Source: CAZYVU01 sp964651435
Lineage (GTDB): Bacteria; Desulfobacterota; Syntrophorhabdia; Syntrophorhabdales; CAYQXL01
Direction of reading: 5' to 3'
Assembly (NCBI GenBank): GCA_964651435.1
Contig: CAZYVU010000001.1
Coordinates: 76,658 to 140,657, forward strand
Length of the DNA stretch: 64,000 nucleotides
The notes beneath the pieces were generated by a model. That model ran no database searches and had not been told where the DNA came from. It saw only the letters and a program-made list of their open reading frames with translations. How positions within the stretch are numbered: the stretch's first letter is position 1; each line of letters begins with the position of its first letter. Shown here in pieces: positions 24,397 through 32,732 of this stretch. A program made the position numbers and the translations under genes.

Positions 24397-25299
24397 TCAG
24401 CCATCCGTTCCCGCCGGCACGCGCTCGGCCCCCCAAAGCCGCCCGGCCCCGCTGTAATTCGTCAAGCCTTCTACAATCTTAGGAATGGCAAAAGGATCGA
24501 TAAAGGTAGCCGTTCCCACCTGAACGGCCCGGGCGCCGGCCACGATAAAGGCTGCCGCATCCGTGGCATTCATGATGCCCCCCGCGCCGAGGACGGGCAC
24601 AGAAACGCGGGCGCAGACCTCATGGACGGCCCTCAGCGCCACCGGCCTCAGGATCGGCCCCGAAAGCCCGCCCTTGAAAGCCACAAGGCCCTTTGCCACA
24701 TCGACCGCAGCGGCCGGCATGGTGTTCATAACCGTCAGGCCGTCTGCCCCGGCGTCACAGGCTGCAGCGGCGATGTCGGCGATGCTCTTGACCTCCGGGG
24801 TCAGTTTGGGCACGACAGGTATTCCCGTCTCCGCCTTGACCCTCTTCACAAGCCGGAAAACGGTATCCGGGTCCTTCCCGAAGCTTATGCCGCCCTTCTC
24901 TATGTTGGGGCAGGAGAGGTTCATCTCCAGGGCGAAAATAAGGTTGTGCGGCTTGATGGCCCGGGCGCACAGAACGTACTCGTCCTCTGTAAACCCGAAG
25001 AAATTGACTACGATGGGAGTCCTTTTCTCTTCGAAAAAAGGAAGGTAATCGCGAAAAAACCTGTCTATTCCCACGTTCTGGAGGCCGATGCTGTTGATGA
25101 GCCCGTGCCTCTCCTCCCACACCCTGGGGGTGGGGTTTCCGTGGTGCGGTTTCAGCGAAAGACCTTTCGTCACGTAGGCGCCAAGCCTCTCTATGCCCCA
25201 GAGAGGCTCGATCTCCCTCCCGTATCCGAGGGTGCCCGAGGCGTTCATGACGGGGTTCTTCAGCTCCTTTCCGAAAAGCGTCAGAGTGAGAGCTGCCAT
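24397..25299 (-). CDS. pyrD: Dihydroorotate dehydrogenase B, catalytic subunit
   Basis: 300 residues, FMN TIM barrel. It shows FGKELKNPVMNASGTLGYG, NSIGLQNVGIDRF, EMNLSCPNI (with the base Cys of class 1B) and PVLGAGGIMNATDAAAFIVA plus GARAVQVGTATF for phosphate binding. It oxidises dihydroorotate to orotate and passes electrons to PyrK. It overlaps pyrK by 19 bp, so the pair makes the NAD-linked class 1B enzyme. Confidence 0.97.
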   Translation of the reverse strand: MAALTLTLFGKELKNPVMNASGTLGYGREIEPLWGIERLGAYVTKGLSLKPHHGNPTPRVWEERHGLINSIGLQNVGIDRFFRDYLPFFEEKRTPIVVNFFGFTEDEYVLCARAIKPHNLIFALEMNLSCPNIEKGGISFGKDPDTVFRLVKRVKAETGIPVVPKLTPEVKSIADIAAAACDAGADGLTVMNTMPAAAVDVAKGLVAFKGGLSGPILRPVALRAVHEVCARVSVPVLGAGGIMNATDAAAFIVAGARAVQVGTATFIDPFAIPKIVEGLTNYSGAGRLWGAERVPAGTDG

Positions 25300-26039
25300 A
25301 GGTCGAAAACGGGCCCCTCCTTACATACCCTTCTGTATGGGTTTTCTTCGTCTTCAACGCGCACGACACAGCCAAAGCAGAGCCCGAGGCCGCAGGCCAT
25401 CCTCTCTTCGACGGCCACCTGGCACGGAAGGGGCCGCCCTTCCAGGAGCCCCTTAAGGCTCTTAAGCATGCCCTGCGGCCCGCAGGCGAAGATGACAGGG
25501 TCCAGCGCCCGAAGCTTTTCCAGGTGCGTCGCCAGCAAGTCTACGACCGTACCGTGAAAGCCGAGGGATCCGTCAACCGTCGCCACCAGGCTGTTGCCGC
25601 CTTTGAGGCCGGCCAAGAGCCCTGCCTCGGAGGCGGTTGTGCATCCGTACATGACCTTTAACGGACCTCTGTGGCCCTCTGCCAGGAGCCGCACTCCCGC
25701 TATTCCTATGCCGCCTGCAACGACTACGGCGGCCCGGTCCCTATCGACGGTAAACCCGTTTCCCAGAGGCCCCAGCACCATAAGGGGATCGCCGGATTGC
25801 ATGGTCGCCAGGAAGCGGCTGCCATCACCGACCACCTTGTACATAATGGTGATGACCTCATCTTGAATGCCGCAGATGCTGAAGGGCCGTCGAAGAAAGA
25901 TCTCTGCGCCGGGCATCCGCACCATAACGAACTGGCCCGGAAGAACGGGCCCGATGGGCCTTGCCAGCTCCAGGGTCACAACAAAATGGCCCTGTCCAAG
26001 TGCGTTGTTGCTGACGATAATTCCTTGAACGTCATCCAT
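25281..26039 (-). CDS. pyrK: Dihydroorotate dehydrogenase electron-transfer subunit
   Basis: 252 residues from MDDVQGIIVSNN. FAD-binding LRRPFSICGI, NAD-binding GGIGIAGVRLLAEG, and the [2Fe-2S] cluster cysteines in ACGLGLCFGCVV and RRVCKEGP. It links PyrD to NAD+ in the cytosol. Start at 26039 is chosen because an in-frame start 16 codons earlier would lie deep in rimI. It overlaps rimI by 8 bp. Confidence 0.95.
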   Translation of the reverse strand: MDDVQGIIVSNNALGQGHFVVTLELARPIGPVLPGQFVMVRMPGAEIFLRRPFSICGIQDEVITIMYKVVGDGSRFLATMQSGDPLMVLGPLGNGFTVDRDRAAVVVAGGIGIAGVRLLAEGHRGPLKVMYGCTTASEAGLLAGLKGGNSLVATVDGSLGFHGTVVDLLATHLEKLRALDPVIFACGPQGMLKSLKGLLEGRPLPCQVAVEERMACGLGLCFGCVVRVEDEENPYRRVCKEGPVFDLWQLSL

Positions 26040-26538
26040 GAGAAACAGCCCTCTTCTCTTCCACTTTACCGACCGCCGGGCCGGCACCTGCCGAGCCTAC
26101 GGCGAGCTGCATCACAAGCGCATCCTCGTTGCTTTCACTGTAATACCTTTTTCGCCTCCCGACAGCTTTGAATCCGAAAGACCGGTAGAGCGAAATGGCC
26201 GGCACGTTGGATTCCCTCACCTCAAGGAAGTAGTCCTTCACGCCTGCGGCATTGCACCTGTCAATGACAAAGGCCATAAGGACCCGGGCCAGCCCCTGCC
26301 GCCTCCAGCGCCGGTCGACGGCCACATTCATCACGTGGGCTTCGTCAGCCACCGCGTAAAGGACTATGTAGGCCGCCACGACACCTTCTCTCTCGAAAAC
26401 AAAGGCCCTGGTAATTGAAGAATCGAGTGCCTCCTCGAAAAAGGTGCGCTTCCACGGCTGCGGAAAGGACTCCGTTTCTATGAGCAGGACACGGTCCACG
26501 TCGGACCTATTCATCTCCCTGGGCGTATCATGCTCCAT
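26032..26538 (-). CDS. rimI: Ribosomal protein S18-alanine N-acetyltransferase-like (GNAT)
   Basis: 168 residues. GNAT fold: RVLLIETESFPQPWKRTFFE is the RimI N-terminal pattern, then VMNVAVDRRWRRQGLARVLM (acetyl-CoA pyrophosphate loop R-R-Q-G-L-A) and FLEVRESNVPAISLYRSFGF, the C-terminal RimI/Ard1 signature, followed by the RRKRYY segment. The start at 26538 gives the usual length and overlaps mobA by 11 bp; a later ATG (26514) has its purine stretch too close. tsaB/tsaD, often beside rimI, are not in the window. Confidence 0.88.
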   Translation of the reverse strand: MEHDTPREMNRSDVDRVLLIETESFPQPWKRTFFEEALDSSITRAFVFEREGVVAAYIVLYAVADEAHVMNVAVDRRWRRQGLARVLMAFVIDRCNAAGVKDYFLEVRESNVPAISLYRSFGFKAVGRRKRYYSESNEDALVMQLAVGSAGAGPAVGKVEEKRAVSHG

Positions 26539-27109
26539 GACGGGCAAAACGATCGAGATCCCCCCGGTTGTTGATGTTGGTAAAGACCGAAAGGCCCCTG
26601 TTCCGGAAGCTCGGGTCGGGCGCCAACTCTTTGACCTTGACATAGGCAAAGAGGTCCATGATGCGAAACCGGCCATGTTCCAAGAGGTAGAGCGCCGGCG
26701 CAAGACAGGCTCTGCCGTACATGGCGTGCAGGGGCTCCAGGCCCTCGGGCGTCCTGGGAATAATCACGTCCTCGCCCCCTGCCTTATTTACGATGCAGAG
26801 GAGCCCTTCTTCGCGAATGTAGGGCATATCGCAGCCGAGGACGAAGACATATTCCGTACCGGCAAACATGAGGGCGGACGCAATACCCACGAGCGGGCTG
26901 GGGAAGGGCAGGCAGTCGCCGACGAGAGGCACGTCCATTCCGTCGAAGCGCCTGTGCTGACTCGACACAATGAAGACTTTCTCAAAAACCCTTCGTGCCG
27001 TCTCATAGACCCTCTCGGTCAGCATGGCCCCATCGAAAAGAAGGGTGGCCTTGTCCTGCCCCATCCTCGTACTTCTGCCGCCGGCGAGTATGGCACACGA
27101 CACCTTCAC
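26528..27109 (-). CDS. mobA: Molybdenum cofactor guanylyltransferase
   Basis: 193 residues. N-terminal nucleotide loop CAILAGGRSTRMGQDKATLL, LVGDCLPFPSPLVGIASAL, and FVLGCDMPYIREEG (metal/GTP Asp); the C-terminus VFTNINNRGDLDRF (TNINTPEDL-like) is the MobA ending. The LAGG-RMG-DK pattern fits MobA rather than MocA. It attaches GMP to molybdopterin. A molybdenum hydroxylase operon lies 2-5 kb away, though most XDH-family enzymes in bacteria use the CMP form, so this MobA probably serves another enzyme as well. Confidence 0.92.
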   Translation of the reverse strand: MKVSCAILAGGRSTRMGQDKATLLFDGAMLTERVYETARRVFEKVFIVSSQHRRFDGMDVPLVGDCLPFPSPLVGIASALMFAGTEYVFVLGCDMPYIREEGLLCIVNKAGGEDVIIPRTPEGLEPLHAMYGRACLAPALYLLEHGRFRIMDLFAYVKVKELAPDPSFRNRGLSVFTNINNRGDLDRFARHGA

Positions 27110-27188
27110 TGTACTTCTTTCTTACCACCTTTTTCGGACCGAGTAAAGGCGAGGACCCTGGGGGAAGGGCGCACAGTGCACTTTTCCC

Positions 27189-27220
27189 TTGACAACAGCC
27201 AGTTATCATGAAAATATAAT
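27189..27220 (+). promoter_or_regulatory. Candidate promoter of dctQM
   Basis: TTGACA at 27189-27194 and TATAAT at 27215-27220 are both perfect hexamers, but 20 bp apart rather than 17. Such long spacing can mean dependence on an activator. Transcription would start about 68 bp before dctQ. Confidence 0.45.
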
Positions 27221-27294
27221 GCGTTAACCGCGCTCCATATTTCTGGCTTCAGTCAGGTCTTATCGTGGAAAGAGAACGTCTTTGAGGAGGACCT

Positions 27295-27777
27295 ATGAAG
27301 GGCTACCTTATGTTAGTTGAAAAACTGAGCACGTACATGAGCGTTATCGGTGGCTGCGCGCTCACCTTCATTATGTTGCTCACCGTGGCCGACGTGACCC
27401 TGCGTCTCTTTGGCCACCCCATCGTCGGCACCTTCGAACTCGTGAGCTTCGGAGGGGCCGTTGCCATCGGCTTTGCAATTCCCATCACCTCCTGGGTTCG
27501 GGGCCACATTTATGTGGACTTCTTTGTAGCAAAGTTTCCGCCGGGCCTCAAGAACACATTCAACTTAGTGACCCGGCTTATGGGCATAGTCATCTTTGTT
27601 CTCATCGGGTGGCAACTGCTGATTCTCGCGGGAGACTTCTACAAGTCCGGCGAGGTCTCCCTTACGAGGCACATCCCCTTCTATCCTATTACCTACGGTA
27701 TGGGGTTTTGCGCCTTTCTTCAGTGCCTTGTGCTTATCGGTGACATCATCAAAATTTTTGGAGGCGATTATGAGTGA
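27295..27777 (+). CDS. dctQ: TRAP transporter small permease subunit
   Basis: 160 residues with four predicted membrane helices (about 15-38, 45-68, 90-112, 130-152). The signature ADVTLRLFGHPIVGTFELVS in the first loop is typical of DctQ proteins. It stabilises the large permease in the inner membrane. GAGGAGGACCT precedes the ATG. It overlaps dctM by 8 bp. The substrate-binding subunit is not adjacent; a dctP-type gene lies at 34190. Confidence 0.93.
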   Translation: MKGYLMLVEKLSTYMSVIGGCALTFIMLLTVADVTLRLFGHPIVGTFELVSFGGAVAIGFAIPITSWVRGHIYVDFFVAKFPPGLKNTFNLVTRLMGIVIFVLIGWQLLILAGDFYKSGEVSLTRHIPFYPITYGMGFCAFLQCLVLIGDIIKIFGGDYE

Positions 27778-29077
27778 ACCCGTTGTAGGGCTCATCGCCC
27801 TCGGAGTCGTCCTTATCCTTTTCCTTACCGGCATCGAACTGGCGTTTGCCATGATCATCATCGGCTTTCTGGGCTTTGCTTACCTTATCTCCATGGACGC
27901 AGCCCTGAGCCTGCTTGGTAAGGACGTTTTCGACGTTCTCAACTCGTACAGTTTTACGGTCATCCCGCTTTTCGTCTTGATGGGCCAGGTGGCCTACAAC
28001 TCCGGCATAGCAAAACGGCTCTTCGACACGTCCTATAAGTTCATAGGCCACATCCCCGGAGGCCTCGCCATGGCGACAGTGGGAGGCGCAACGATTTTTA
28101 AAGCCATATGCGGATCCTCCCCGGCCACAAGCGCCACCTTTGCGAGCGTTGCCGTTCCCGAGATGGACCGCTACAACTACGACCGCCGCCTCTCTACCGG
28201 CATCGTCGCCACCGTCGGAACCTTGGGCATTCTCCTGCCACCCAGCGTGACCCTTATCATCTACGGCATCATCACCGACCAGTCCATCGGTCGCCTTTTT
28301 CTGGCAGGCATCTTCCCCGGCCTCATGATAGCTGCCTTCTTTATAGTCATCATTTACGGCTGGTGCGTCATGAACCCCGCCCTGGGGCCGAAGGGAGAGC
28401 GGTCCTCCTGGGGAGAGCGTATCAGGGCGATCCCCCAGGTTCTTTGGGTCCTTGTCATATTCGTCCTCATCATCGGAGGCATCCTGAAGGGCTTCTTCAC
28501 CCCCACCGAGGCCGGCAGCGTGGGCACATTCCTCGTCCTTCTCCTTACCTTCCTCAAGCGTGACCTCAACATAAAGGGATATATAAAGTCCGTCTCCGAG
28601 TCACTTAGGACGGCCACGGTAGTGCTCTTCCTTATCACCGGCTCCACGGTCCTCGGCCACTTCATTACGGTGACCACCATACCCATGGTGGCGGCAGACT
28701 GGATCGTCAGCCTCAGCATGCCTTCCTGGCTTATCCTTGTCTTCATCGCCCTTATTTATCTCATAGGCGGCTCTTTCATCGACGACCTGGCCTTTATGAT
28801 CCTTGCTACCCCCATCTTCTATCCTGCCATCCTCAAGCTGGGCTATAACCCCCTCTGGTTTGGCATCATGATCGGCATCACCGTTATGATGGGCGTCGTC
28901 GTACCCCCCATGGCCATATGCGTCTTCGTCGTCAAGCAGATCACCAAGACAAACTTCAACACCATCTACAAGGGCGTCTATCCCTTTCTCCTCAGCCTTG
29001 TCGTCGGGGGCATCATCGTCTTTATCTTCCCTCAGATTGCAACCTGGCTTCCCGAGAAGCTTATGGGCATGCCCTAA
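27770..29077 (+). CDS. dctM: TRAP transporter large permease subunit
   Basis: 435 residues, about twelve membrane helices. It has the DctM motifs GLAMATVGGATIFKAICGSSPA (first discontinuous helix region) and TVGTLGILLPPSVTLIIYGI, and the C-terminal pair VMMGVVVPPMAICVFVV. It carries substrate with Na+. The start at 27770 has GGAGG at 5 bp spacing; a longer frame begins inside dctQ. A strong terminator ends the operon. Confidence 0.95.
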   Translation: MSEPVVGLIALGVVLILFLTGIELAFAMIIIGFLGFAYLISMDAALSLLGKDVFDVLNSYSFTVIPLFVLMGQVAYNSGIAKRLFDTSYKFIGHIPGGLAMATVGGATIFKAICGSSPATSATFASVAVPEMDRYNYDRRLSTGIVATVGTLGILLPPSVTLIIYGIITDQSIGRLFLAGIFPGLMIAAFFIVIIYGWCVMNPALGPKGERSSWGERIRAIPQVLWVLVIFVLIIGGILKGFFTPTEAGSVGTFLVLLLTFLKRDLNIKGYIKSVSESLRTATVVLFLITGSTVLGHFITVTTIPMVAADWIVSLSMPSWLILVFIALIYLIGGSFIDDLAFMILATPIFYPAILKLGYNPLWFGIMIGITVMMGVVVPPMAICVFVVKQITKTNFNTIYKGVYPFLLSLVVGGIIVFIFPQIATWLPEKLMGMP

Positions 29078-29122
29078 TCCATAGTCCGGGGCAGCGCCTC
29101 TTTTCCCTATCGGCGCCAATAC

Positions 29123-29159
29123 AAAAGGGGCTTCTCCCGGATGGGAGAAGCCCCTTTTT
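29123..29159. terminator. Bidirectional terminator between dctM and coxG
   Basis: AAAAGGGGCTTCTCCC (29123-29138) pairs with GGGAGAAGCCCCTTTT (29143-29158), loop GGAT, with flanking A and T runs on both sides. It serves the convergent dctQM and molybdenum-hydroxylase operons. Confidence 0.9.
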
Positions 29160-29181
29160 CTTTGTCGCTTTGTTGCCTCGG

Positions 29182-29634
29182 CTATCCTACTGCCGCCAGC
29201 TTCTTCTGCAGATTCTTCGTGAATTCCTTCTCCGTGTCCTTGGCCTTCGCCCTCATGATGCGGTCTCCGAACATAGCCAGCTTTCCAACGATGACTGTGT
29301 CCGTCTTGTAGGCAACCTCTACGTTGCCGTCGCCCAGATCCTTCAGGTCCATAATTGTCTTCTGTTTGAAGTGGCCAAGCTTGGTCATGTCCTCCCCTTC
29401 ACCCTCGATCTCCATATGGGTAGGGGCATTCATGACGGTGATAAAGTTCCTGAACTTAAGGGCCACCTTGATGGGGCCGACCTTCTGCTTCAGGAGGCAG
29501 TCATAGGTCTTCTCGTCAATCTTTTCAACCTTCTCTGCGCCCGGGAGGCAGGTGGTGATCGTCTCCGGCTCGAGAAGCAGATCCCAAAGCTTCTGGATCG
29601 GTGCTTTTACAGTGAAACTACCCTCTATGATCAT
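29182..29634 (-). CDS. coxG: CoxG-type SRPBCC protein (carbon monoxide dehydrogenase subunit G)
   Basis: 150 residues. MIIEGSFTVKAPIQKLWDLL and CLPGAEKVEKIDEKTYDCLL are typical CoxG N-terminal segments (here ...TTCLPGAEKV), followed by the SRPBCC (START-like) beta-sheet and a C-terminal helix. CoxG-type proteins accompany XDH-family molybdenum hydroxylases and are thought to help membrane attachment or maturation. AAGGAGG precedes the start. It is the last gene of the molybdenum-hydroxylase operon. Confidence 0.88.
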   Translation of the reverse strand: MIIEGSFTVKAPIQKLWDLLLEPETITTCLPGAEKVEKIDEKTYDCLLKQKVGPIKVALKFRNFITVMNAPTHMEIEGEGEDMTKLGHFKQKTIMDLKDLGDGNVEVAYKTDTVIVGKLAMFGDRIMRAKAKDTEKEFTKNLQKKLAAVG

Positions 29635-29677
29635 ATGAACCTCCTTAAATTCAATGTCTGCAGCCTTCCTTAAAGGA

Positions 29678-29893
29678 TTACAGGTTGGGCTGCGCCTTAT
29701 CTATGAGCTCCTTCAATGTATCGTAGCTCTTGTTGCCGGGCTCCGAAATCTGCGCCAAGAGCAGGTCTATGTATGAATGACCCTGTGACTCCACCCACTG
29801 CCTGTGGGCCTTGTCGCCGGTGCCGAAAATATGGCGGGCACAGGACAGGGTTGTCGGATATTCCTTTTTGCATGCAGGACACTTAACGTTCAT
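29678..29893 (-). CDS. Small zinc-finger-like protein of the Mo-hydroxylase operon
   Basis: 71 residues. The N-terminal MNVKCPACKKEYPTTLSCARH contains Cys-x2-Cys and then C-x2-H, with another His later, enough for one zinc site. The C-terminal half is helical (SYIDLLLAQISEPGNKSYDT). It lies between the large subunit gene (12 bp) and coxG (43 bp), with AGGAGG-type sites on each. A folding or chaperone role for the hydroxylase is inference. Confidence 0.7.
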   Translation of the reverse strand: MNVKCPACKKEYPTTLSCARHIFGTGDKAHRQWVESQGHSYIDLLLAQISEPGNKSYDTLKELIDKAQPNL

Positions 29894-29905
29894 CGGTCAC
29901 CCTCC

Positions 29906-32227
29906 TTACTTTGCTTCTTGCTTTTCCCGGATTGCCTTCAGCAGCGCTTCCGGAAGTATGGGATTTTCTTTCATCTGCACTCCAAGGGCGTGGTAAATTG
30001 CGTTCCCCATGGCCGCCGCTGTCGGGTTTGTGAGGCCTTCTCCGGCCTCCTTGGCGCCGTAAGGGCCTTCGGGCTCGTACGTTTCCACCTCGAGTACCGG
30101 ACAATCAGGCATTTCCGGGGCCCTGATGATCTTGTAGTCTACCAGGTTCGGGTTCAGCATCTTGCCATCCTCAAATGGCATATATTCGAGATAGCCATAC
30201 CCGATTGCCATGGACGCAGCGCCCTCGAGCTGACCCGTAAGGCCGAGCGGATTGATGGGCTGCCCGCAGTCGTGGGCCGTTACGCAGTTGAGAAGCCTCA
30301 TCTTGCCTGTTTCCTCATCGATTTCAAGCTCCACAGCCTGGACCATGTAACTGTATGCAGGGGAAATCATACCCTTCCGGTGAGGTGTATAGTAGCCGCG
30401 TCCGACGATTTTCTGTCCGTCTTTTCCGCGGATCGCTTCCCTTACCAGCTCAAAGTAATCGATCCCCCTTTCAGGCCGGGCCTTCAGGTGGGCCCAGCGG
30501 TCCCGAATGTCCAAATCGTAAACAATGTTCGGATTGAGCTTGGCGGCTGCAAATTCGAGAAGCTGCTTCTTGACGCTTTCTGCCGCCATCTTTACGGCGT
30601 TTCCTGCCATGAGGGTCTGCCGGGAGCCCCATGCGCCGAGGTCCGGAGGGCAATGGTCGGTGTCACCCGAGTGGACAGTAATGTCCTCAACCCTCACTCC
30701 CAAGGTCTCTGCGCAGATGATGGCCATGGTCGTGTTTGAGCCCTGGCCTATCTCCTGACAGCCCACGTGGAGCTCCACCGTTCCGTCGTAGTTCACTGTA
30801 ACAACGGCGGAGGAGAAGGAGTAGGGGGAGTCAAACCAGTTAAAGATACCGCCCGACATGAATCCGCAGGAAGAAATACCGATCGCCCTGTTTTTTGGCA
30901 GCTCGCCCTTTGACTTGATCCATTCGTCAATCTTCGTCAGACATTCGTCGAGACCACAGCTCTGAATGTAGGCCTGGCCGGGGACTTCGTAACCCGGGGT
31001 GTGGCCGTTCTTCCGCCGGATATCGATGGGGTCGAGGCCGAGGTCCGTGGCAATCCAGTCGATCTGCTGCTCGGAGCAGAACATGGCCTGGGGTGCGCCG
31101 AAACCCCTCATGGAGGTGGAAGGCATTGTGTTCGTGTAGACCCTGTAGCCGTCGTACCGGTAGGCCTTCCATTTGTAGGGGAAGGAGTGGAAGAATCCCG
31201 ACAGGTAAAGGGCTGTTGCACCCATGCCTGTGTACGCGCCGCCGTTGCTGAACATGCGCGATTCCCTGGCGCAGAAGGTACCATCCTTCTTTACGCCCGT
31301 CCGCACGTAGTAAAACATGGGCGTTCTTCTCTTCGAGGCGATAAAATCCTCTTCGCGGCTGAACACGATCTTCACGGGCCGGTACGTTTTCATGGATAGG
31401 ATGGCGCTGCAGAACTGGGCGCCGTCGAGCTCGAACTTGCCGCCAAAGCCGCCACCGACGTATTTCGCAATAACCCGCACGTCGCCCTCGCGCAGCCCCA
31501 GAACGCCGGCCAGCAGCGCCTGGTGGTAGTATGCGGACTGTGTTCCCGTCCAAACAAAGAGTTTGCCGTCGGGTGTGAAGCTGGACACTGCATCTCTCGT
31601 TTCCATGCACATGTGGTGCTGGCCACCGCACTTGAACCAGTCTTCCCTGACATAATCGGCCTCTTCGAAGGCCTCTTCAACCTCGCCCCACTCGATGTGG
31701 CGGGTGACGTTGATGTTCCTTTCAACGCCCTCGTGGATGACGGGGGCTTCCTTTTTAATAGCATCAAGTGGCTCGTAGACGGCCTCAAGCACTTCGTATT
31801 CCACTTCGATGAGGTCAAGGGCCTGCTCGGCGATCTCTTCCGTAATCGCTGCGACGGCAGCAACGGGTTCACCGATGTACCGCACCTTCTCGACGGGCAG
31901 GATCTGCTCGTCGCAGAGTTCTTCATACCTTCTCCAGATGCCCTGCTTTATGCCGAGCGTGTCCTTGCCGGTTACTACAGCCTTGACACCCGGAAGGGCC
32001 AAAGCCTGGCTCGCGTCGATGTTGACGATCCTGGCGTGCGGGTGGGGGCTCCGGAGGATTTTGCCGTAGAGCATGCCGGGAAGCGTCACATCAAAGGTGT
32101 ATGTGGCTCTTCCGGTAACCTTGGCTATGCCGTCTACGTTGTGGACGGGCGTATTGATGACCGAATATTTCATGCCGCCTACAACATGGACAGGCGTATC
32201 AATGACTGCTTTGATCTCGTGACTCAT
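29906..32227 (-). CDS. Molybdenum hydroxylase large subunit (XDH/aldehyde oxidoreductase family)
   Basis: 773 residues. Domains in order: the N-terminal aldehyde-oxidase a/b hammerhead (GKVTGRATYTFDVTLPGMLY region), then molybdopterin-binding domains with AKYVGGGFGGKFELDGAQFC, PSTSMRGFGAPQAMF, VELHVGCQEIGQGSNTTMA and GAKEAGEGLTNPTAAAMGNA (the catalytic Glu). The RGFGAPQ form is that of xanthine/aldehyde or hydroxybenzoyl-CoA reductase types; the CO dehydrogenase CSFR loop is absent, so this is not an aerobic CO dehydrogenase. The substrate may be an aromatic, N-heterocyclic or aldehyde compound. It is followed by the small and medium subunit genes. Confidence 0.93.
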   Translation of the reverse strand: MSHEIKAVIDTPVHVVGGMKYSVINTPVHNVDGIAKVTGRATYTFDVTLPGMLYGKILRSPHPHARIVNIDASQALALPGVKAVVTGKDTLGIKQGIWRRYEELCDEQILPVEKVRYIGEPVAAVAAITEEIAEQALDLIEVEYEVLEAVYEPLDAIKKEAPVIHEGVERNINVTRHIEWGEVEEAFEEADYVREDWFKCGGQHHMCMETRDAVSSFTPDGKLFVWTGTQSAYYHQALLAGVLGLREGDVRVIAKYVGGGFGGKFELDGAQFCSAILSMKTYRPVKIVFSREEDFIASKRRTPMFYYVRTGVKKDGTFCARESRMFSNGGAYTGMGATALYLSGFFHSFPYKWKAYRYDGYRVYTNTMPSTSMRGFGAPQAMFCSEQQIDWIATDLGLDPIDIRRKNGHTPGYEVPGQAYIQSCGLDECLTKIDEWIKSKGELPKNRAIGISSCGFMSGGIFNWFDSPYSFSSAVVTVNYDGTVELHVGCQEIGQGSNTTMAIICAETLGVRVEDITVHSGDTDHCPPDLGAWGSRQTLMAGNAVKMAAESVKKQLLEFAAAKLNPNIVYDLDIRDRWAHLKARPERGIDYFELVREAIRGKDGQKIVGRGYYTPHRKGMISPAYSYMVQAVELEIDEETGKMRLLNCVTAHDCGQPINPLGLTGQLEGAASMAIGYGYLEYMPFEDGKMLNPNLVDYKIIRAPEMPDCPVLEVETYEPEGPYGAKEAGEGLTNPTAAAMGNAIYHALGVQMKENPILPEALLKAIREKQEAK

Positions 32228-32229
32228 GA

Positions 32230-32721
32230 TTATTCCTCCTTGTATTTGCCTGTTACCACTGAGTCTATGGCCCTGACGATACTGTTGTAGCCTGTGCAGC
32301 GGCAGAGGTTCCCTTCGATGCTCTCTTTTACCTCATGAATGGACGGGGCTCTCTGCTCCCTTTCCACCTCACCGACGAACGCCGTGGCCGACATCAGCAT
32401 ACCGGCGGTACAGAAACCGCACTGGAAGGCCCCCTGATCGAGGAAAGCCTTCTGAATGGGGGAAAGCTTGCCGTTGTCTTCCAGGCCCTCTACCGTGGTC
32501 ACACTCAGGCCGTCGACGCTCATGGCAAGAACAGAACAGGACTTGACCGACGCGTCGCCTATCATGACGGTGCAGCATCCGCACGACACAGTTTCACAGG
32601 CCCGCTTCGTCCCTGTCAGGCCGAGGTGGTCCCTTATCACTTCCACCAGCAAGGTTTTGGGGTTGATGTAAAGCTCGTAGGCCTCGCCGTTTACCGTTAT
32701 ATTAAGTAGTTGTTTTTCCAT
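32230..32721 (-). CDS. Molybdenum hydroxylase [2Fe-2S] small subunit
   Basis: 163 residues. The plant-type cluster is bound by Cys in TKRACETVSCGCCTVMIGDA and SVKSC; the second cluster by QCGFCTAGMLMSA and GNLCRCTGYNSIV. This is the standard CoxS/HcrC-type subunit, which carries electrons from the Mo centre to FAD. It lies 2 bp from the large subunit and 11 bp from the FAD subunit gene. Confidence 0.96.
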   Translation of the reverse strand: MEKQLLNITVNGEAYELYINPKTLLVEVIRDHLGLTGTKRACETVSCGCCTVMIGDASVKSCSVLAMSVDGLSVTTVEGLEDNGKLSPIQKAFLDQGAFQCGFCTAGMLMSATAFVGEVEREQRAPSIHEVKESIEGNLCRCTGYNSIVRAIDSVVTGKYKEE

Positions 32722-32732
32722 TCTCCGCCTCC

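Noticed and set aside
23602..25557. Plus-strand open frame of about 650 codons opposite recJ and pyrD
   Set aside because: Same shadow effect: recJ and pyrD on the other strand have full catalytic motifs and good starts, while this frame has none.
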